Positions 23,045-31,773 are shown, counted from the first letter of the stretch. The stretch is DNA of 64,000 nucleotides from Paracraurococcus lichenis (GCF_030657435.1 NZ_JAUTWS010000007.1:1-64000), one strand, 5' to 3'. The notes: generated by a model from the sequence alone, not told the origin. Numbers and translations are program-made.

Positions 23045-24052
23045 ATGACGACACGGATCGAGATCGACCACCGCGCCGGGGGGACGACCCTCGGAGCCGG
23101 GCCTGCGGCGGGCCGGCCCGATCCGGCGCTGCGGCACCCCGAGAAGGCCCACCGGCCCGACAACCCGATCCAGCGGAAACCCGCCTGGATCCGGGTGAAG
23201 GCGCCGACGCACCCGGTCTATCACGAGACCCGGGCGCTGATGCGGGACAACAAGCTGACCACGGTCTGCGAGGAGGCGGCCTGCCCCAATATCGGGGAAT
23301 GCTGGTCGCAGCGCCACGCCACCATGATGATCATGGGCGAGACCTGCACCCGCGCCTGCAGTTTCTGCAACGTGGCGACCGGCCTGCCCAAGGCCCTGGA
23401 TGCGGACGAGCCGCGCCGGGTCGGCGATGCGGTGGCCAAGATGGGCCTGCGGCACGTCGTCGTCACCAGCGTCGACCGGGACGACCTGGACGATGGCGGG
23501 GCGGAGCATTTCGCCAGGACCATCCGTGCCATCCGCGCCGCGGCGCCGGAGACGACGATCGAGGTCCTGACGCCCGATTTCCTCCGCAAGGACGGCGCGC
23601 TGGAGGTGGTGGTCGAGGCCCGCCCGGACGTCTTCAACCACAACCTGGAGACGGTGCCGAAGCTCTACCCCACCATCCGCCCGGGCGCGCGCTACTACCA
23701 CTCGCTGCGCCTGCTCGACCGGGCGAAGCAGCTCGACCCCACCATCTTCACCAAGTCCGGCCTGATGGTCGGCCTGGGCGAGGCGAGGATCGAGGTGTTG
23801 CAGGTGATGGACGACCTGCGCTCGGCGGAGGTGGATTTCCTCACCATCGGGCAGTACCTGCAGCCCAGCGTGAAGCATGCCGCGGTGGAGCGCTTCGTCA
23901 CGCCCGACGAGTTCGAGGACTATGCCCGCATGGCGCGCTCGAAGGGCTTCCTGCTGGTCTCCGCCACGCCGCTGACCCGCAGCAGCTACCACGCGGACCG
24001 CGATTTTGCCGCGCTGAAGGCGGCGCGTGAGGCGAAGTTGGCGGCCGCCTGA
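23045..24052 (+). CDS. lipA: lipoyl synthase
   Basis: A 335-residue radical SAM enzyme that inserts sulfur into octanoylated lipoyl domains. The auxiliary cluster cysteines are in [12 protein letters not shown] (~residues 77-88) and the radical SAM motif is CTRACSFC (~103-110); GLGEARIEV and the terminal SSYHAD with the conserved Ser are present. It supplies the cofactor for PdhB and PdhC encoded upstream. An in-frame ATG at 23024, overlapping the ABM stop, is an alternative start adding seven residues; 23045 is preferred on spacing from GGAAGG. Confidence 0.96.
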   Translation: MTTRIEIDHRAGGTTLGAGPAAGRPDPALRHPEKAHRPDNPIQRKPAWIRVKAPTHPVYHETRALMRDNKLTTVCEEAACPNIGECWSQRHATMMIMGETCTRACSFCNVATGLPKALDADEPRRVGDAVAKMGLRHVVVTSVDRDDLDDGGAEHFARTIRAIRAAAPETTIEVLTPDFLRKDGALEVVVEARPDVFNHNLETVPKLYPTIRPGARYYHSLRLLDRAKQLDPTIFTKSGLMVGLGEARIEVLQVMDDLRSAEVDFLTIGQYLQPSVKHAAVERFVTPDEFEDYARMARSKGFLLVSATPLTRSSYHADRDFAALKAAREAKLAAA

Positions 24053-24537
24053 TGCCCACCCATGCCGAGAAACGGCTGCTCCGCTACACGCCGGAGCAGC
24101 TCTTCGACATGGTGGCGGATGTCCGCCGCTACCCGGAATTCCTGCCCTGGTGCGTCGGCGCCCGCGTCATCTCCCGCAAGGAGCATGAGCTGATCGCCGA
24201 CCTGACCATCGGCTTCAAGATGTTCCGCGAGACCTTCCGCAGCCAGGTCCTGCTGGAACGGCCGGACCATGTGCATGTGAAGTACCTGAACGGCCCCTTC
24301 CGCTACCTCAACAACCACTGGCGCTTCCATCCGCGCCAGCACGGCAGCGAGACCTGGACGGAGGTCGACTTCTTCGTCGATTTCGAGTTCCGCTCCCGCC
24401 TGCTGCAGGCCGTCATCGGCACCGTGTTCAACGAGGCGGTGCGGCTGATGGTCCGTGCCTTCGAGAGGCGGGCGATGCAGCTCTACGGCCGGCCCACGGC
24501 CGCGCCGCCGGCGGCGGCCCCAGCGCCGCAGGCGTAA
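24052..24537 (+). CDS. Coq10/RatA-like START-domain protein
   Basis: A 161-residue polyketide-cyclase/START-like protein related to ubiquinone-binding COQ10 and bacterial RatA. Landmarks: RLLRYTPEQLFDMVADVRRYPEFLPWCVGARVI, TIGFKMFRETFRSQV, YLNGPFRYLNNHWRFHP, and FEFRSRLLQAVIGTVFNEAVRLMVRAFERRA. It probably binds ubiquinone and aids its delivery to respiratory enzymes. Its ATG overlaps the lipA stop by one base. An Ala/Pro-rich tail ends inside the first unit of a 20-nt tandem repeat. Confidence 0.9.
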   Translation: MPTHAEKRLLRYTPEQLFDMVADVRRYPEFLPWCVGARVISRKEHELIADLTIGFKMFRETFRSQVLLERPDHVHVKYLNGPFRYLNNHWRFHPRQHGSETWTEVDFFVDFEFRSRLLQAVIGTVFNEAVRLMVRAFERRAMQLYGRPTAAPPAAAPAPQA

Positions 24538-24637
24538 GGGGCTCGCCGCAGGCGTGAAAGGCTCACCGCAGGCGTAGCGAGCCCGCCGCAGGCGCAAGGC
24601 GCTCGCCGCAGGCATGGACGCTTCGCCGCGGGCCTGA
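24524..24637. repeat. 20-nt tandem repeat, six units
   Basis: Six units of exactly 20 nt with core CGCCGCAGGC starting at 24524, 24544, 24564, 24584, 24604 and 24624; unit three has CACC and unit six has CGGG. The period is not a multiple of three and the gene stop lies in unit one, so the array is non-coding. Each core contains a small CGCC-GCA-GGCG hairpin. Confidence 0.85.
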
Positions 24638-24674
24638 ACCCTTTCTTTACCCCGCCGTCGCCAGACTGCGGGGC

Positions 24675-25016
24675 ATGAGATCGCTCCTCAAGCTCCTCGT
24701 CACCCTCATCGTGCTCGGCACCGCCGTCCAGCAGGGCTGGCTGCAGGCCGGGACCCGCTTCGTCGCCGGCCTGTTCGGGGCGAATCCCGCGCTGGTGGGG
24801 GAGGGTGGGATGGATGGCCTGGCGATTGTCCAGGGCCTCGGCCCTCTCATGTGGATGAGCCTCTCCGGCACCCTGCGAAACCTGCCGGATCCCTGGTACA
24901 CCCTCGCGGTCATGACCGCCGGCATCGTCGCCGTGGTGCTCGTCGTCGGCATCCTCCGCACGGCTTTCCGCGCCACCATCCGGGTCACCGGCTGGCTGCG
25001 CGACGTCTGGGTCTGA
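24675..25016 (+). CDS. small two-helix membrane protein, function unknown
   Basis: A 113-residue protein with an N-terminal hydrophobic segment (residues ~3-24, possibly a signal anchor) and a second helix (~77-97, AVMTAGIVAVVLVVGIL), followed by a short basic end. I recognise no family. Codon use matches neighbouring genes. It stands alone between the 20-nt repeat array and a GST gene, so context gives no function. Confidence 0.6.
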   Translation: MRSLLKLLVTLIVLGTAVQQGWLQAGTRFVAGLFGANPALVGEGGMDGLAIVQGLGPLMWMSLSGTLRNLPDPWYTLAVMTAGIVAVVLVVGILRTAFRATIRVTGWLRDVWV

Positions 25017-25100
25017 CCGGCCGGCCGCATCAGCGCCGCTGATCGCGGCATCACCGCTTTGCGTTGGACCGAAGCGCCGCGGTCGGGCCAGCCTTGCCGC

Positions 25101-25727
25101 ATGGGATACGTCCTCTACGGGGACCGGCGATCCGGTTCCTCGACCGTCGAACTGGCGCTGGCCGAGATCGGCGCCGAGGCCGAGCTTCGACCCGTGCCGC
25201 TGGAGCGCGACGCCCAGCTCGCCGCGGAGTACCGGCGCATCAACCCCATGGGCCGCGTGCCGACGCTGCTGCTGCCGGACGGCACCACCGTCACGGAGAG
25301 CACGGCGATCCTGCTGACGCTGGAGGCCCGCCATCCCGGGGCCGGCCTGCTGCCGCCCGGCGACGATCCCGGCCGTGCTACGGCGCTGCGCTGGATGATG
25401 CTCGCGGCCTCCGAGATCTATCCCTGCGTCACCCGCTTCGACTACCCGGATCGCTTCGGCGCCGATGCGCCCTCCATCCGCACCCGCGCCACGGAGATGG
25501 CGCGCGAGATCTGGCGGCTGATCGAGGACGGCGCGCGGCCGGACCCCTTCGTGCTCGGCGCGCGCTTCTCGCTGGCCGACATCTACCTTGCCGTGCTGTC
25601 CCGCTGGATGGGGAACGAGGCCTGGATGCCGGGCCATTGCCCCCGCATCCAGGCCCTGGCCCGTGCCGTCGCCACGCGGCCGCGCCTCGCGGCCGCCTGG
25701 GGCCGGCATTTCGAGGTGCCGGCCTGA
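25101..25727 (+). CDS. glutathione S-transferase family protein
   Basis: A 208-residue GST. The thioredoxin-like N-terminal domain has YVLYGDRRSGSSTVELALAE, INPMGRVPTLLLPDG with the cis-Pro, and TESTAILLTLE with the Glu-Ser pair that binds glutathione. The helical C-terminal domain contains LGARFSLADIYLAVLSRW with the conserved N-capping Asp. Ser residues at the first helix may serve as catalytic residues. Start 25101 follows from the first strand. No operon partner; substrate unknown. Confidence 0.88.
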   Translation: MGYVLYGDRRSGSSTVELALAEIGAEAELRPVPLERDAQLAAEYRRINPMGRVPTLLLPDGTTVTESTAILLTLEARHPGAGLLPPGDDPGRATALRWMMLAASEIYPCVTRFDYPDRFGADAPSIRTRATEMAREIWRLIEDGARPDPFVLGARFSLADIYLAVLSRWMGNEAWMPGHCPRIQALARAVATRPRLAAAWGRHFEVPA

Positions 25728-25733
25728 CCATCG

Positions 25734-26297
25734 TCAGAGGTGCACCGCCTCCGGCGCGAAGAAACCGATGCCGGTCAGCGCCACGCCCACCAGGCCCAGC
25801 ACGATGCCGCCCACCGCCAGCAGCGGGACCCCGGTGATGATGGAGGCGGAGGCGAGCACGATCGCCACCTGGAAGGCCGCCGCCCCGTACTCGTAGTGGT
25901 GATAGGCGGCCATGTCCCGGTCGCGCTTCGCCTCGGCGGCGCGGGCGCGCTCGGTCAGTTCCCTGCGACCGTCGCCGGTCGCGGGCTCGCTCTCCCACCG
26001 CGCGATGGTGTCCCGCCAGACCTTCTGCTGCGCCTCGATCGCCGTCCGCAGCGCCGGGTCGGATGCGGCGGCCCGGTCCAGCTCCGTCTCCTCGACGGCG
26101 GTCCGCAGCGTGGTCTGGCGGATGGTCCGCGCCTGGAAGAAGGACCAGAGATTCGCCGCCTCCACGTTGCGCGTGATGGCCTCGGTCTGCGCGCTCTTCG
26201 CGCCGGTCTCGGCCAGCGCCAGGAACAGCGCGAGGATGGCGATCAGCAGCGCGATGCGCTTGTCGCCGCTATGGTCGACATGGGCGTGCCCGGCCAT
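25734..26297 (-). CDS. DUF4337 family membrane protein
   Basis: A 187-residue membrane protein matching the DUF4337 pattern: His-rich start, DKRIALLIAILALFLALAETG helix (~12-33), SAQTEAITRNVEAANLWSFFQARTIRQT, then a helical stretch and a terminal hairpin of two hydrophobic helices (~130-180). Function unknown. The start at 26297 is chosen because family members begin ~10 residues before DKR and a GGGAAA sequence lies upstream; an ATG at 26333 would add 12 residues. Its gene end is only 6 nt from the GST stop on the other strand. Confidence 0.8.
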   Translation of the reverse strand: MAGHAHVDHSGDKRIALLIAILALFLALAETGAKSAQTEAITRNVEAANLWSFFQARTIRQTTLRTAVEETELDRAAASDPALRTAIEAQQKVWRDTIARWESEPATGDGRRELTERARAAEAKRDRDMAAYHHYEYGAAAFQVAIVLASASIITGVPLLAVGGIVLGLVGVALTGIGFFAPEAVHL

Positions 26298-26446
26298 GGA
26301 TTTCCCGTCATCCGTTGGAGAGGCTGCGCTCATGCCACGCCGCCGCGGATTCGGGGAGGGCTTGAACTCGCCCCCGGGTGGACAGGCCCGGGTGGACAGG
26401 CCCGGCCGATCGCCGCAGCCTGCGCGCCTTTTCACGGAGCCGTCCC

Positions 26447-27511
26447 ATGGTCCATGCCCCCGCCCGTCCCCCCGCCGGCGCCCCGCCCGTCCGCATCAAC
26501 CTCTACTCGGACACCCAGACCCGCCCGACGCCGGCGATGAAGGAGGCGATGATGCGCGCCGAGGTCGGCGACGAGCAGCATGGCGACGACCCGACCGTCC
26601 ATGCCCTCTGCGACCGGATGGCCGCGCTGATGGGCAAGGAGGCCGCGATGTTCCTGCCCAGCGGCACCATGTGCAACGTCGTCGCTATCCTCACGCATTG
26701 CCAGAAGGGCGACGAGGTCATCGCCCACGAGACGGCGCATATCCTGACCAGCGAGGGCGGCACCCATGCCGCGCTGACCGGCGCGCAGATCACCCCGCTG
26801 AAGGGTCCGCGCGGCATGTTCACCGCCGACCAGGTCCGCGCCGCCATCCGCCCGCGGACGCGCTACGCCCCGCCGCAGCGCCTGCTGGAGGTGGAGCAGA
26901 CGGCGAACATCGGCGGCGGCGCGGTCTGGCCGCTGGAGCAACTCAATGCCGTCGCCGCCGTCGCGCATGAGCAGGGCTGGGCGACCCATATGGACGGCGC
27001 CCGCCTGATGAATGCCTGCGTCGCCGCCGGCATCGCGCCGAAGGACATGGTGGCCTCCTACGACAGCGTCTGGCTCGACTTCACCAAGGGCCTCGGCGCG
27101 CCGCTCGGCGCCGTGCTCTGCGGCAGCAGCGAGTTCATCGGCGCCGCCTGGCGCTGGAAGCAGCGCCTCGGCGGCTCCATGCGCCAGGCAGGCCTCTGCG
27201 CCGCCGGCTGCCTCCACGCCCTCGACCATCATGTGGATCGGCTGGCCGAGGACCACGCCAATGCCAGGGCACTGGCCCGCGGCCTGGCGCAGATCCCGGG
27301 CGTGGTGGTGGAGGAGCCGGACACCAACCTGGTCTTCTTCGACGTCAGAGGCGCCGGCACGACGGTGGAGGAGTTGCAGCGCAGGCTGATGCTGAAGGGC
27401 GTCGCGGTCAGCGGCCTCGGCGGGCGGGTGCGTGCCTGCACGCATCTCGACGTCACCGCGCCGATGATCGAGGAGGCCGTGGGGCATATCCGGGAAGCGC
27501 TCGCCGCCTAG
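26447..27511 (+). CDS. ltaE: threonine aldolase family protein
   Basis: A 354-residue PLP-dependent aldolase of the GLY1/LtaE family that splits (allo-)threonine into glycine and acetaldehyde. Landmarks: INLYSDTQTRPTPAMKEAM, EVGDEQHGDDPTVHALC, LPSGTMCNVVAILTH, THMDGARLMNACV with the PLP Asp, and WLDFTKGLGAPLGAVLCGS with the Schiff-base Lys (~residue 213). Full length. Stereochemistry cannot be told. A strong 16-bp hairpin follows its stop, a likely terminator. No close same-strand gene precedes it. Confidence 0.92.
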   Translation: MVHAPARPPAGAPPVRINLYSDTQTRPTPAMKEAMMRAEVGDEQHGDDPTVHALCDRMAALMGKEAAMFLPSGTMCNVVAILTHCQKGDEVIAHETAHILTSEGGTHAALTGAQITPLKGPRGMFTADQVRAAIRPRTRYAPPQRLLEVEQTANIGGGAVWPLEQLNAVAAVAHEQGWATHMDGARLMNACVAAGIAPKDMVASYDSVWLDFTKGLGAPLGAVLCGSSEFIGAAWRWKQRLGGSMRQAGLCAAGCLHALDHHVDRLAEDHANARALARGLAQIPGVVVEEPDTNLVFFDVRGAGTTVEELQRRLMLKGVAVSGLGGRVRACTHLDVTAPMIEEAVGHIREALAA

Positions 27512-27513
27512 CC

Positions 27514-27582
27514 GCAAGGGGGGAGAGAGCGAACTCTCTCCCCCCTTGCATCCCCCCTCTCTCCTTTTTCTCCGGGTCTGCC
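27514..27582 (+). terminator. perfect 16-bp hairpin with T-run, family B copy 2
   Basis: Stem 27514-27529 pairs perfectly with 27534-27549 across a CGAA tetraloop; a C-rich stretch and CCTTTTTC (27563-27570) follow. The tail CTTTTTCTCCGGGTCTGCC resembles the tails of the elements at 5965 and 53435. It starts 2 nt after the threonine aldolase stop. Confidence 0.75.
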
Positions 27583-27601
27583 GGCGGCATCATCCGACTC
27601 G

Positions 27602-27985
27602 ATGACGGACACGGGCAGACGGATCCGCGGCGCGCGCGCCGACAGCACCGGCCGCGCCGCCGAAGAGGCGGCGGCTGAGGCACTCGGGCGCGATGGCTGG
27701 ACCGTCCTCGCGCGGCGCGTCCGCACGTCGGCCGGCGAACTCGACCTCGTCGCCGAACGCGACGGGCTGCTGGCCTTCGTCGAGGTGAAGGCCCGGCCGA
27801 GCCTCGCCGAGGCCGCCGGCGCCCTCGGCCCGCGCCAGCGGGCCCGCCTGACCGTCGCCGCCGAGTGCTGGCTGGCGGAGAACCCCGGCCGCGGCCAGGC
27901 CGGAATCCGCTTCGATGTCCTGCTGGTCGCTGCCGACGGCACGGTCCGCCGCATCGCCGACGCCTTTCGCCTGGGCGATGCCTGA
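27602..27985 (+). CDS. YraN/UPF0102 family nuclease-fold protein
   Basis: A 127-residue protein of the UPF0102/YraN family, which has a restriction-endonuclease-like fold. The typical core is present: GRAAEEAAAEALGRDGWTVLARRVRT, GELDLVAERDGLLAFVEVKAR with Asp, Glu and Lys at the expected active-site positions (~residues 45-60), and the final FDVLLV strand. A role in DNA transactions such as Holliday-junction processing has been suggested for the family. It precedes a beta-lactamase-like gene by ~85 nt. Confidence 0.88.
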   Translation: MTDTGRRIRGARADSTGRAAEEAAAEALGRDGWTVLARRVRTSAGELDLVAERDGLLAFVEVKARPSLAEAAGALGPRQRARLTVAAECWLAENPGRGQAGIRFDVLLVAADGTVRRIADAFRLGDA

Positions 27986-28069
27986 CCGGCACGCAGCCGC
28001 CGCTTGACCCCCGGCGCTCCGGTCCCGGATGCTTCCCGGCAAGGAATACCGCCAGGGAAGGAAACCGCC

Positions 28070-29356
28070 ATGCTGCCACGCCGCGCCGCCCTCACCCTCG
28101 TCGCCGGGGCTGCCGCCACCGGCCTCGCCCGCCCCGCCGCCGCCCAGGGCGACCTGCAGCGCGCCGCCCGACCGGAGGATGTCGGCCTCGCCCGCGACCG
28201 CCTGGCCCGCATCCCCGCCTGGCTGCAGGCGGAGGTCGAGGCCAACCGCATCCCGGGCGCGGTTGTCGCCATCGGCCGCGGCAGCCGACTGGCGATGCTG
28301 GAGGCCGTCGGCTTCCGCGACCGCGACGCGAAGGCGCCGATGCAGCGCGATTCGCTCTTCCAGATCGCCTCCATGACCAAGCCCGTCACCTCGCTCGCCG
28401 CGATGATGCTGGTGGAGGAGGGGCGGCTGATGCTCTGGCATCCCGTCAGCCGCTACATCCCGGAGTTCAAGGAGACGAAGGTCGGCACGGAGCGCGCGCC
28501 GCTCGAGCGCGAGCCGACCGTGCTCGACCTGCTGCGCCACACCTCCGGCCTCACCTATGGCGCGCTGCCGGTGCCGGGCGGCGCCGGCGTGCATCCGGTG
28601 CAGGAGGCCTATGGCACGGCCAAGGTCAACGACCTCGGCCAGACCGGCGCCGAGTTCGCCGCCAACATCGCCCGCCAGCCGCTGATGGCGCAGCCCGGCA
28701 CGCTCTGGGAGTACAGCCACAGCACCGACGTGCTCGGCCGCGTGGTCGAGGTCGCCTCCGGCCAGCCGCTCGACGCCTTCTTCCAGGAGCGTATCCTCGG
28801 CCCGCTCGGCATGGCCGACACCGCTTTCTGGGTGCCGCCGGAGAAGGCCGCGCGCCTCGCCGCCGCGCAGGTGGATCCCGTGACGAACCGCCGCCAGGCG
28901 ATGTTGCCTGTCACCGACCGGCCGAAGTGGTTCTGGGGTGGCCAGGGCCTCGTCTCCACCGCCGGCGACTATGTGCGGCTCTGCCAGATGTTCCTCAATG
29001 GCGGCCGGCTGGGGGAGGCGCAGCTCGTCTCCCGCCGCACCGTCGCGCTCATGGCCTCCGACCACCAGCCGCCGGGGGTGCAGTTCGGCCCCGGCCTGCT
29101 GCGGCTCTTCGGCGGCCTCGCGCCGGCGCCGGTCACCGGCTATGGCTTCGGCCTCGGCTTCGCCGTCCGCACCCTGGAGGGACGCAGCCCGGTGCCGGGC
29201 AATGTCGGCGACTATTTCTGGGCCGGCGCCTTCGGCACCTATTTCTGGATCGACCCCAAGGAGGAGCTCTACGCCGTCCTCATGCTGCAGGGCCCGTCCG
29301 ACCGCGTGCAGTACCGCTACGCCATGCGGCAGCTCGTCTACGGCGCGCTGAGCTGA
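28070..29356 (+). CDS. serine hydrolase of the beta-lactamase/class C family
   Basis: A 428-residue exported protein with an RR-containing signal peptide (1-26, cleavage after AAA). The mature part is a class C beta-lactamase/esterase-like domain: SMTK (SxxK, Ser ~101), the Tyr motif WEYSHS (~220) and the C-terminal GFGLGFAVR region where KTG would lie. Such proteins are usually esterases or D-aminopeptidases rather than antibiotic resistance enzymes. Start at 28070 places the signal peptide first and follows CAGGGAAGGAAA. Confidence 0.87.
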   Translation: MLPRRAALTLVAGAAATGLARPAAAQGDLQRAARPEDVGLARDRLARIPAWLQAEVEANRIPGAVVAIGRGSRLAMLEAVGFRDRDAKAPMQRDSLFQIASMTKPVTSLAAMMLVEEGRLMLWHPVSRYIPEFKETKVGTERAPLEREPTVLDLLRHTSGLTYGALPVPGGAGVHPVQEAYGTAKVNDLGQTGAEFAANIARQPLMAQPGTLWEYSHSTDVLGRVVEVASGQPLDAFFQERILGPLGMADTAFWVPPEKAARLAAAQVDPVTNRRQAMLPVTDRPKWFWGGQGLVSTAGDYVRLCQMFLNGGRLGEAQLVSRRTVALMASDHQPPGVQFGPGLLRLFGGLAPAPVTGYGFGLGFAVRTLEGRSPVPGNVGDYFWAGAFGTYFWIDPKEELYAVLMLQGPSDRVQYRYAMRQLVYGALS

Positions 29357-29649
29357 GGTGGTGCGGTGATCCGCCACACAGATGCAGCGAGACCGATCCC
29401 AGGTTCGTCCTGCGTTCACGAACCGCGCGGAGGAGATGACGCCTGACGCGGTAGGCCTCATGCAAGGGGGCTGCAGGCCGCCCTCGGTGCTGCGCGTGCG
29501 GCACACCCGGACAAGCGGCTGACGCCGTGGTTCCAGGACGGTTGGACGCACTGCGTCCAACGGATTTGGCCAGAAGGGGCGCGTCCGATCGGTGGTGACG
29601 GTCCTCCCCGGGAACGGTAAGGGGCAGAAATCCCGTCAGGTACATCGCT

Positions 29650-30990
29650 ATGTTCCTCGCCTCCTTTCCATCCTCCAGGCGCCTTCGGCTTCATTCCGGA
29701 CGCACTCAGCGGAGACTCATTTTCCTTCTGGGTGGAGTCATTGTCGGCGCCGCCGCGGTTGCACTGGCCTTGCTGGCGGACGAGGCGCAGGACGCGTTCC
29801 AACGCCTCATCTCGCGTTGGCGCTACGCCTCTCTCGTTGTCACGCCGCTCGGTCTCGGGATCGCGGCCTATCTGACGCGGCGGTTCTTTCCCAACTCCCA
29901 AGGCAGCGGCATCCCCCAGGCGATTGCGGCCAGACACCTGCGGGACCAAAGGGCCCGCGGGACTCTGGTGTCCATTCGGATCGCCATCGGCAAGATACTG
30001 CTGACGCTGTTCGGGCTGCTCTGCGGCGCTTCCATCGGCCGAGAGGGGCCGACGGTGCAGGTCGGTGCTTCCATCATGTTCGCTATCGGCCGCCTGTCGC
30101 CGCGGCGGCAACCCGGTCTGATCCTTGCCGGCGCCTCGGCGGGGGTCGCCGCCGCCTTCAACACCCCGCTTGCAGGCATCGTCTTCGGGATCGAGGAGAT
30201 GAGCCGAGCCTACGAGGCCAAGACGAGCGGGCTTCTGATCGGCGGTATTGTCGCCGCCGGCCTGACCTCACTGGCCCTGTTCGGCGACTACACCTACTTC
30301 GGCACCACCTCGGCCACCCTGCAGGGCCCCTTCGGTTGGCTCGCAGTGCCGGTCTGCGGCGCCGTCGGCGGACTGCTGGGCGGCGTCTTCAGCCGCATCC
30401 TGATCGAGGCTGCAAGGGGATTTCCTGGCGTCGTGGGGCGCGCCATCAAGCGCCACCCGATTCTCTTCGCCATGCTGTGCGGCCTCGGCACGGCAATCTG
30501 CGGTCTCGTCTCGGGAGATACCATTTACGGGACCGGCTATGGCCAGGTGCGGGCACTGCTCGACCATGGCGTGCCGCTGCCGCAGTCCTTCGGCCTAGTG
30601 AAGATGGCAGCCACGACGCTTGCCGCCATCAGCGGCATTCCGGGTGGCATCTTCTCGCCTTCCTTGGCCATCGGGGCGGGCATTGGGTTCAATCTGTCCA
30701 CGCTCTTTCCCGGCATCCCCTTCGAGGCCTTGATCCTGCTCGGAATGGTCTCCTATTTCGCCGGAGTGGTTCAGGCGCCTATCACCGCGTTCGTGATCGT
30801 CACCGAGATGACCGGCGACCATGCCATGGTCATTCCCCTCATGGCCGCGGCCTTCACCGGCTATGCCGCCTCGCGTCTCGTCTGCCACGAGGGGGTCTAT
30901 CATGCGCTGGCGAAGAACTTCCTCGCCGCCGTCACCGCGTCAGGCCAGCCACCGCGGCAGGAGGCCTCTCGCCAGCACCAGGTCGAGTAG
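29650..30990 (+). CDS. ClC-family chloride channel/antiporter
   Basis: A 446-residue multi-pass membrane protein of the ClC family. The selectivity motifs are present: GSGIPQA (~residues 84-90), GREGPTVQVGAS with the gating Glu (~124-135), and GIPGGIFSPSLAIGAG (~328-343). No CBS domains follow. It moves chloride or another anion, by exchange with protons or passively. Codons use A and T in third position far more than neighbours do, which suggests acquisition by transfer. It stands alone, flanked by ~290 nt upstream without a gene and ~550 nt downstream. Confidence 0.92.
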   Translation: MFLASFPSSRRLRLHSGRTQRRLIFLLGGVIVGAAAVALALLADEAQDAFQRLISRWRYASLVVTPLGLGIAAYLTRRFFPNSQGSGIPQAIAARHLRDQRARGTLVSIRIAIGKILLTLFGLLCGASIGREGPTVQVGASIMFAIGRLSPRRQPGLILAGASAGVAAAFNTPLAGIVFGIEEMSRAYEAKTSGLLIGGIVAAGLTSLALFGDYTYFGTTSATLQGPFGWLAVPVCGAVGGLLGGVFSRILIEAARGFPGVVGRAIKRHPILFAMLCGLGTAICGLVSGDTIYGTGYGQVRALLDHGVPLPQSFGLVKMAATTLAAISGIPGGIFSPSLAIGAGIGFNLSTLFPGIPFEALILLGMVSYFAGVVQAPITAFVIVTEMTGDHAMVIPLMAAAFTGYAASRLVCHEGVYHALAKNFLAAVTASGQPPRQEASRQHQVE

Positions 30991-31536
30991 GCTCTCAGCA
31001 GGCTTTCGCGGCTTGGGGCCTATGGCGTGCGGCCCAATCCCCTGTGATGGAAGCCTGCTTCCGATCCTCTTGCGGCGCAAACCCCGAGGGGTTCGCTCAG
31101 GGCAGGCCATGCCTGTCGTGCCGCACTTCCCCCACCACGCCCCGCAGTCTCGCCGCGGCGCTGGCCGCGGGAGCGGATGCCTTTAGCGTCCCGCCGCGCC
31201 GCAGGCCGAGGATCCCCTGACCTGTGCGGGCGACGGCGCGGGCATCCAGTGCCGCGGAACCGCCCAGGGGCCGCCGCCTCACCCGTCCGACCAGGCACGG
31301 AGGCGCCGGCGGTGCCGTATTGCGCCCCTGGTCGAATGACCTAGGATCAACGGCAAGTAAGGATGAGCCTGGGGAAATGTCCGATGCGCCGGCTGCGGCC
31401 GCGCTGCCCCGCCGCGCGCCGGCAGCCCACCGAGGGCCATGCCGTCCCGTGCGGCCGGCCCGTTCCCCATCCCGCCCGTCCTGTCGGAGGCGTGCTGGCG
31501 CCCCCGGCCACGAGCTGACGCAGGAGAGGAACAACC
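30991..31536. other. gene-poor stretch with hairpin and possible gene remnant
   Basis: No intact gene is visible in these 546 nt. A family C hairpin lies at 31075-31103. On the minus strand a frame ending at 31097 (ending GEVRHDRHGLP) runs up to this hairpin just as the FG-GAP gene does at position 32, and may be the 3' remnant of a lost gene; its third-position GC is only moderately high, so this is weak. Composition of 31320-31380 is more AT-rich. Confidence 0.4.
31075..31103. repeat. hairpin repeat, family C, copy 2
   Basis: Nearly identical to the element at 10-38 over 29 nt. The single stem difference (T to C at 31094) leaves a G-U pair if transcribed from the minus strand but an A-C mismatch from the plus strand, so the hairpin is better kept in minus-strand RNA. 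A TGA on the minus strand (31097-31099) is part of the shared sequence. Confidence 0.6.
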
Positions 31537-31773
31537 ATGGCCGCACCGCCTTCCGCATGGCGTGACCGCCTGAAGCCGCATGTCCCGAAGCTGGTCGAGA
31601 CGACCCACGACCATGCCTACGGCGATGTCTGGGAACGCCCGCAACCCTCGACGCGGGAGGAGGTCGCCGAGGCCAGCGCGTATCCGGCGATGGCTGCCGG
31701 CTGGCCGGCGGCCATGACCGCCTCGCAGGTCGCGGTGGATGTCTTCGACGACCAGGACAGGGCAAGGAGCTGA
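31537..31773 (+). pseudogene. carboxymuconolactone decarboxylase-like gene with in-frame internal deletion
   Basis: A 78-codon frame with a good ribosome-binding site (AGGAGAGG). Its first half, RDRLKPHVPKLVETT and YGDVWERPQ, matches the N-terminus of the carboxymuconolactone decarboxylase/AhpD-like family. Its second half, TREEVAEASAYPAMAAGWPAA and MTASQVAVDVF, matches the family's C-terminus. About 40 residues that normally carry the RDRSLVTVAAL helix and central segment are missing, without a frame shift. It probably cannot form the usual fold and is called a remnant, though it could still be translated. It is 4 nt upstream of the dehydrogenase gene. Confidence 0.7.

Noticed and set aside
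24524..24637. CRISPR-like array
   Set aside because: Units are tandem with no unique spacers, only 20 nt long, and no cas genes are near.
28070..29356. Beta-lactam resistance gene
   Set aside because: The SxxK and Tyr motifs fit the broad serine hydrolase/esterase group; a clear KTG triad and ampR context of AmpC are missing.
31097..31300. Minus-strand gene ending at the family C hairpin
   Set aside because: Coding bias is weaker than in real genes here and no start or family is recognised; kept only as a possible remnant in the gap entry.
30991..31536. tRNA or small RNA gene
   Set aside because: I searched the gene-poor stretches for T-arm-like GGTTCGAATCC patterns and cloverleaf pairing and saw none; the hairpin at 31075 is a simple stem-loop.
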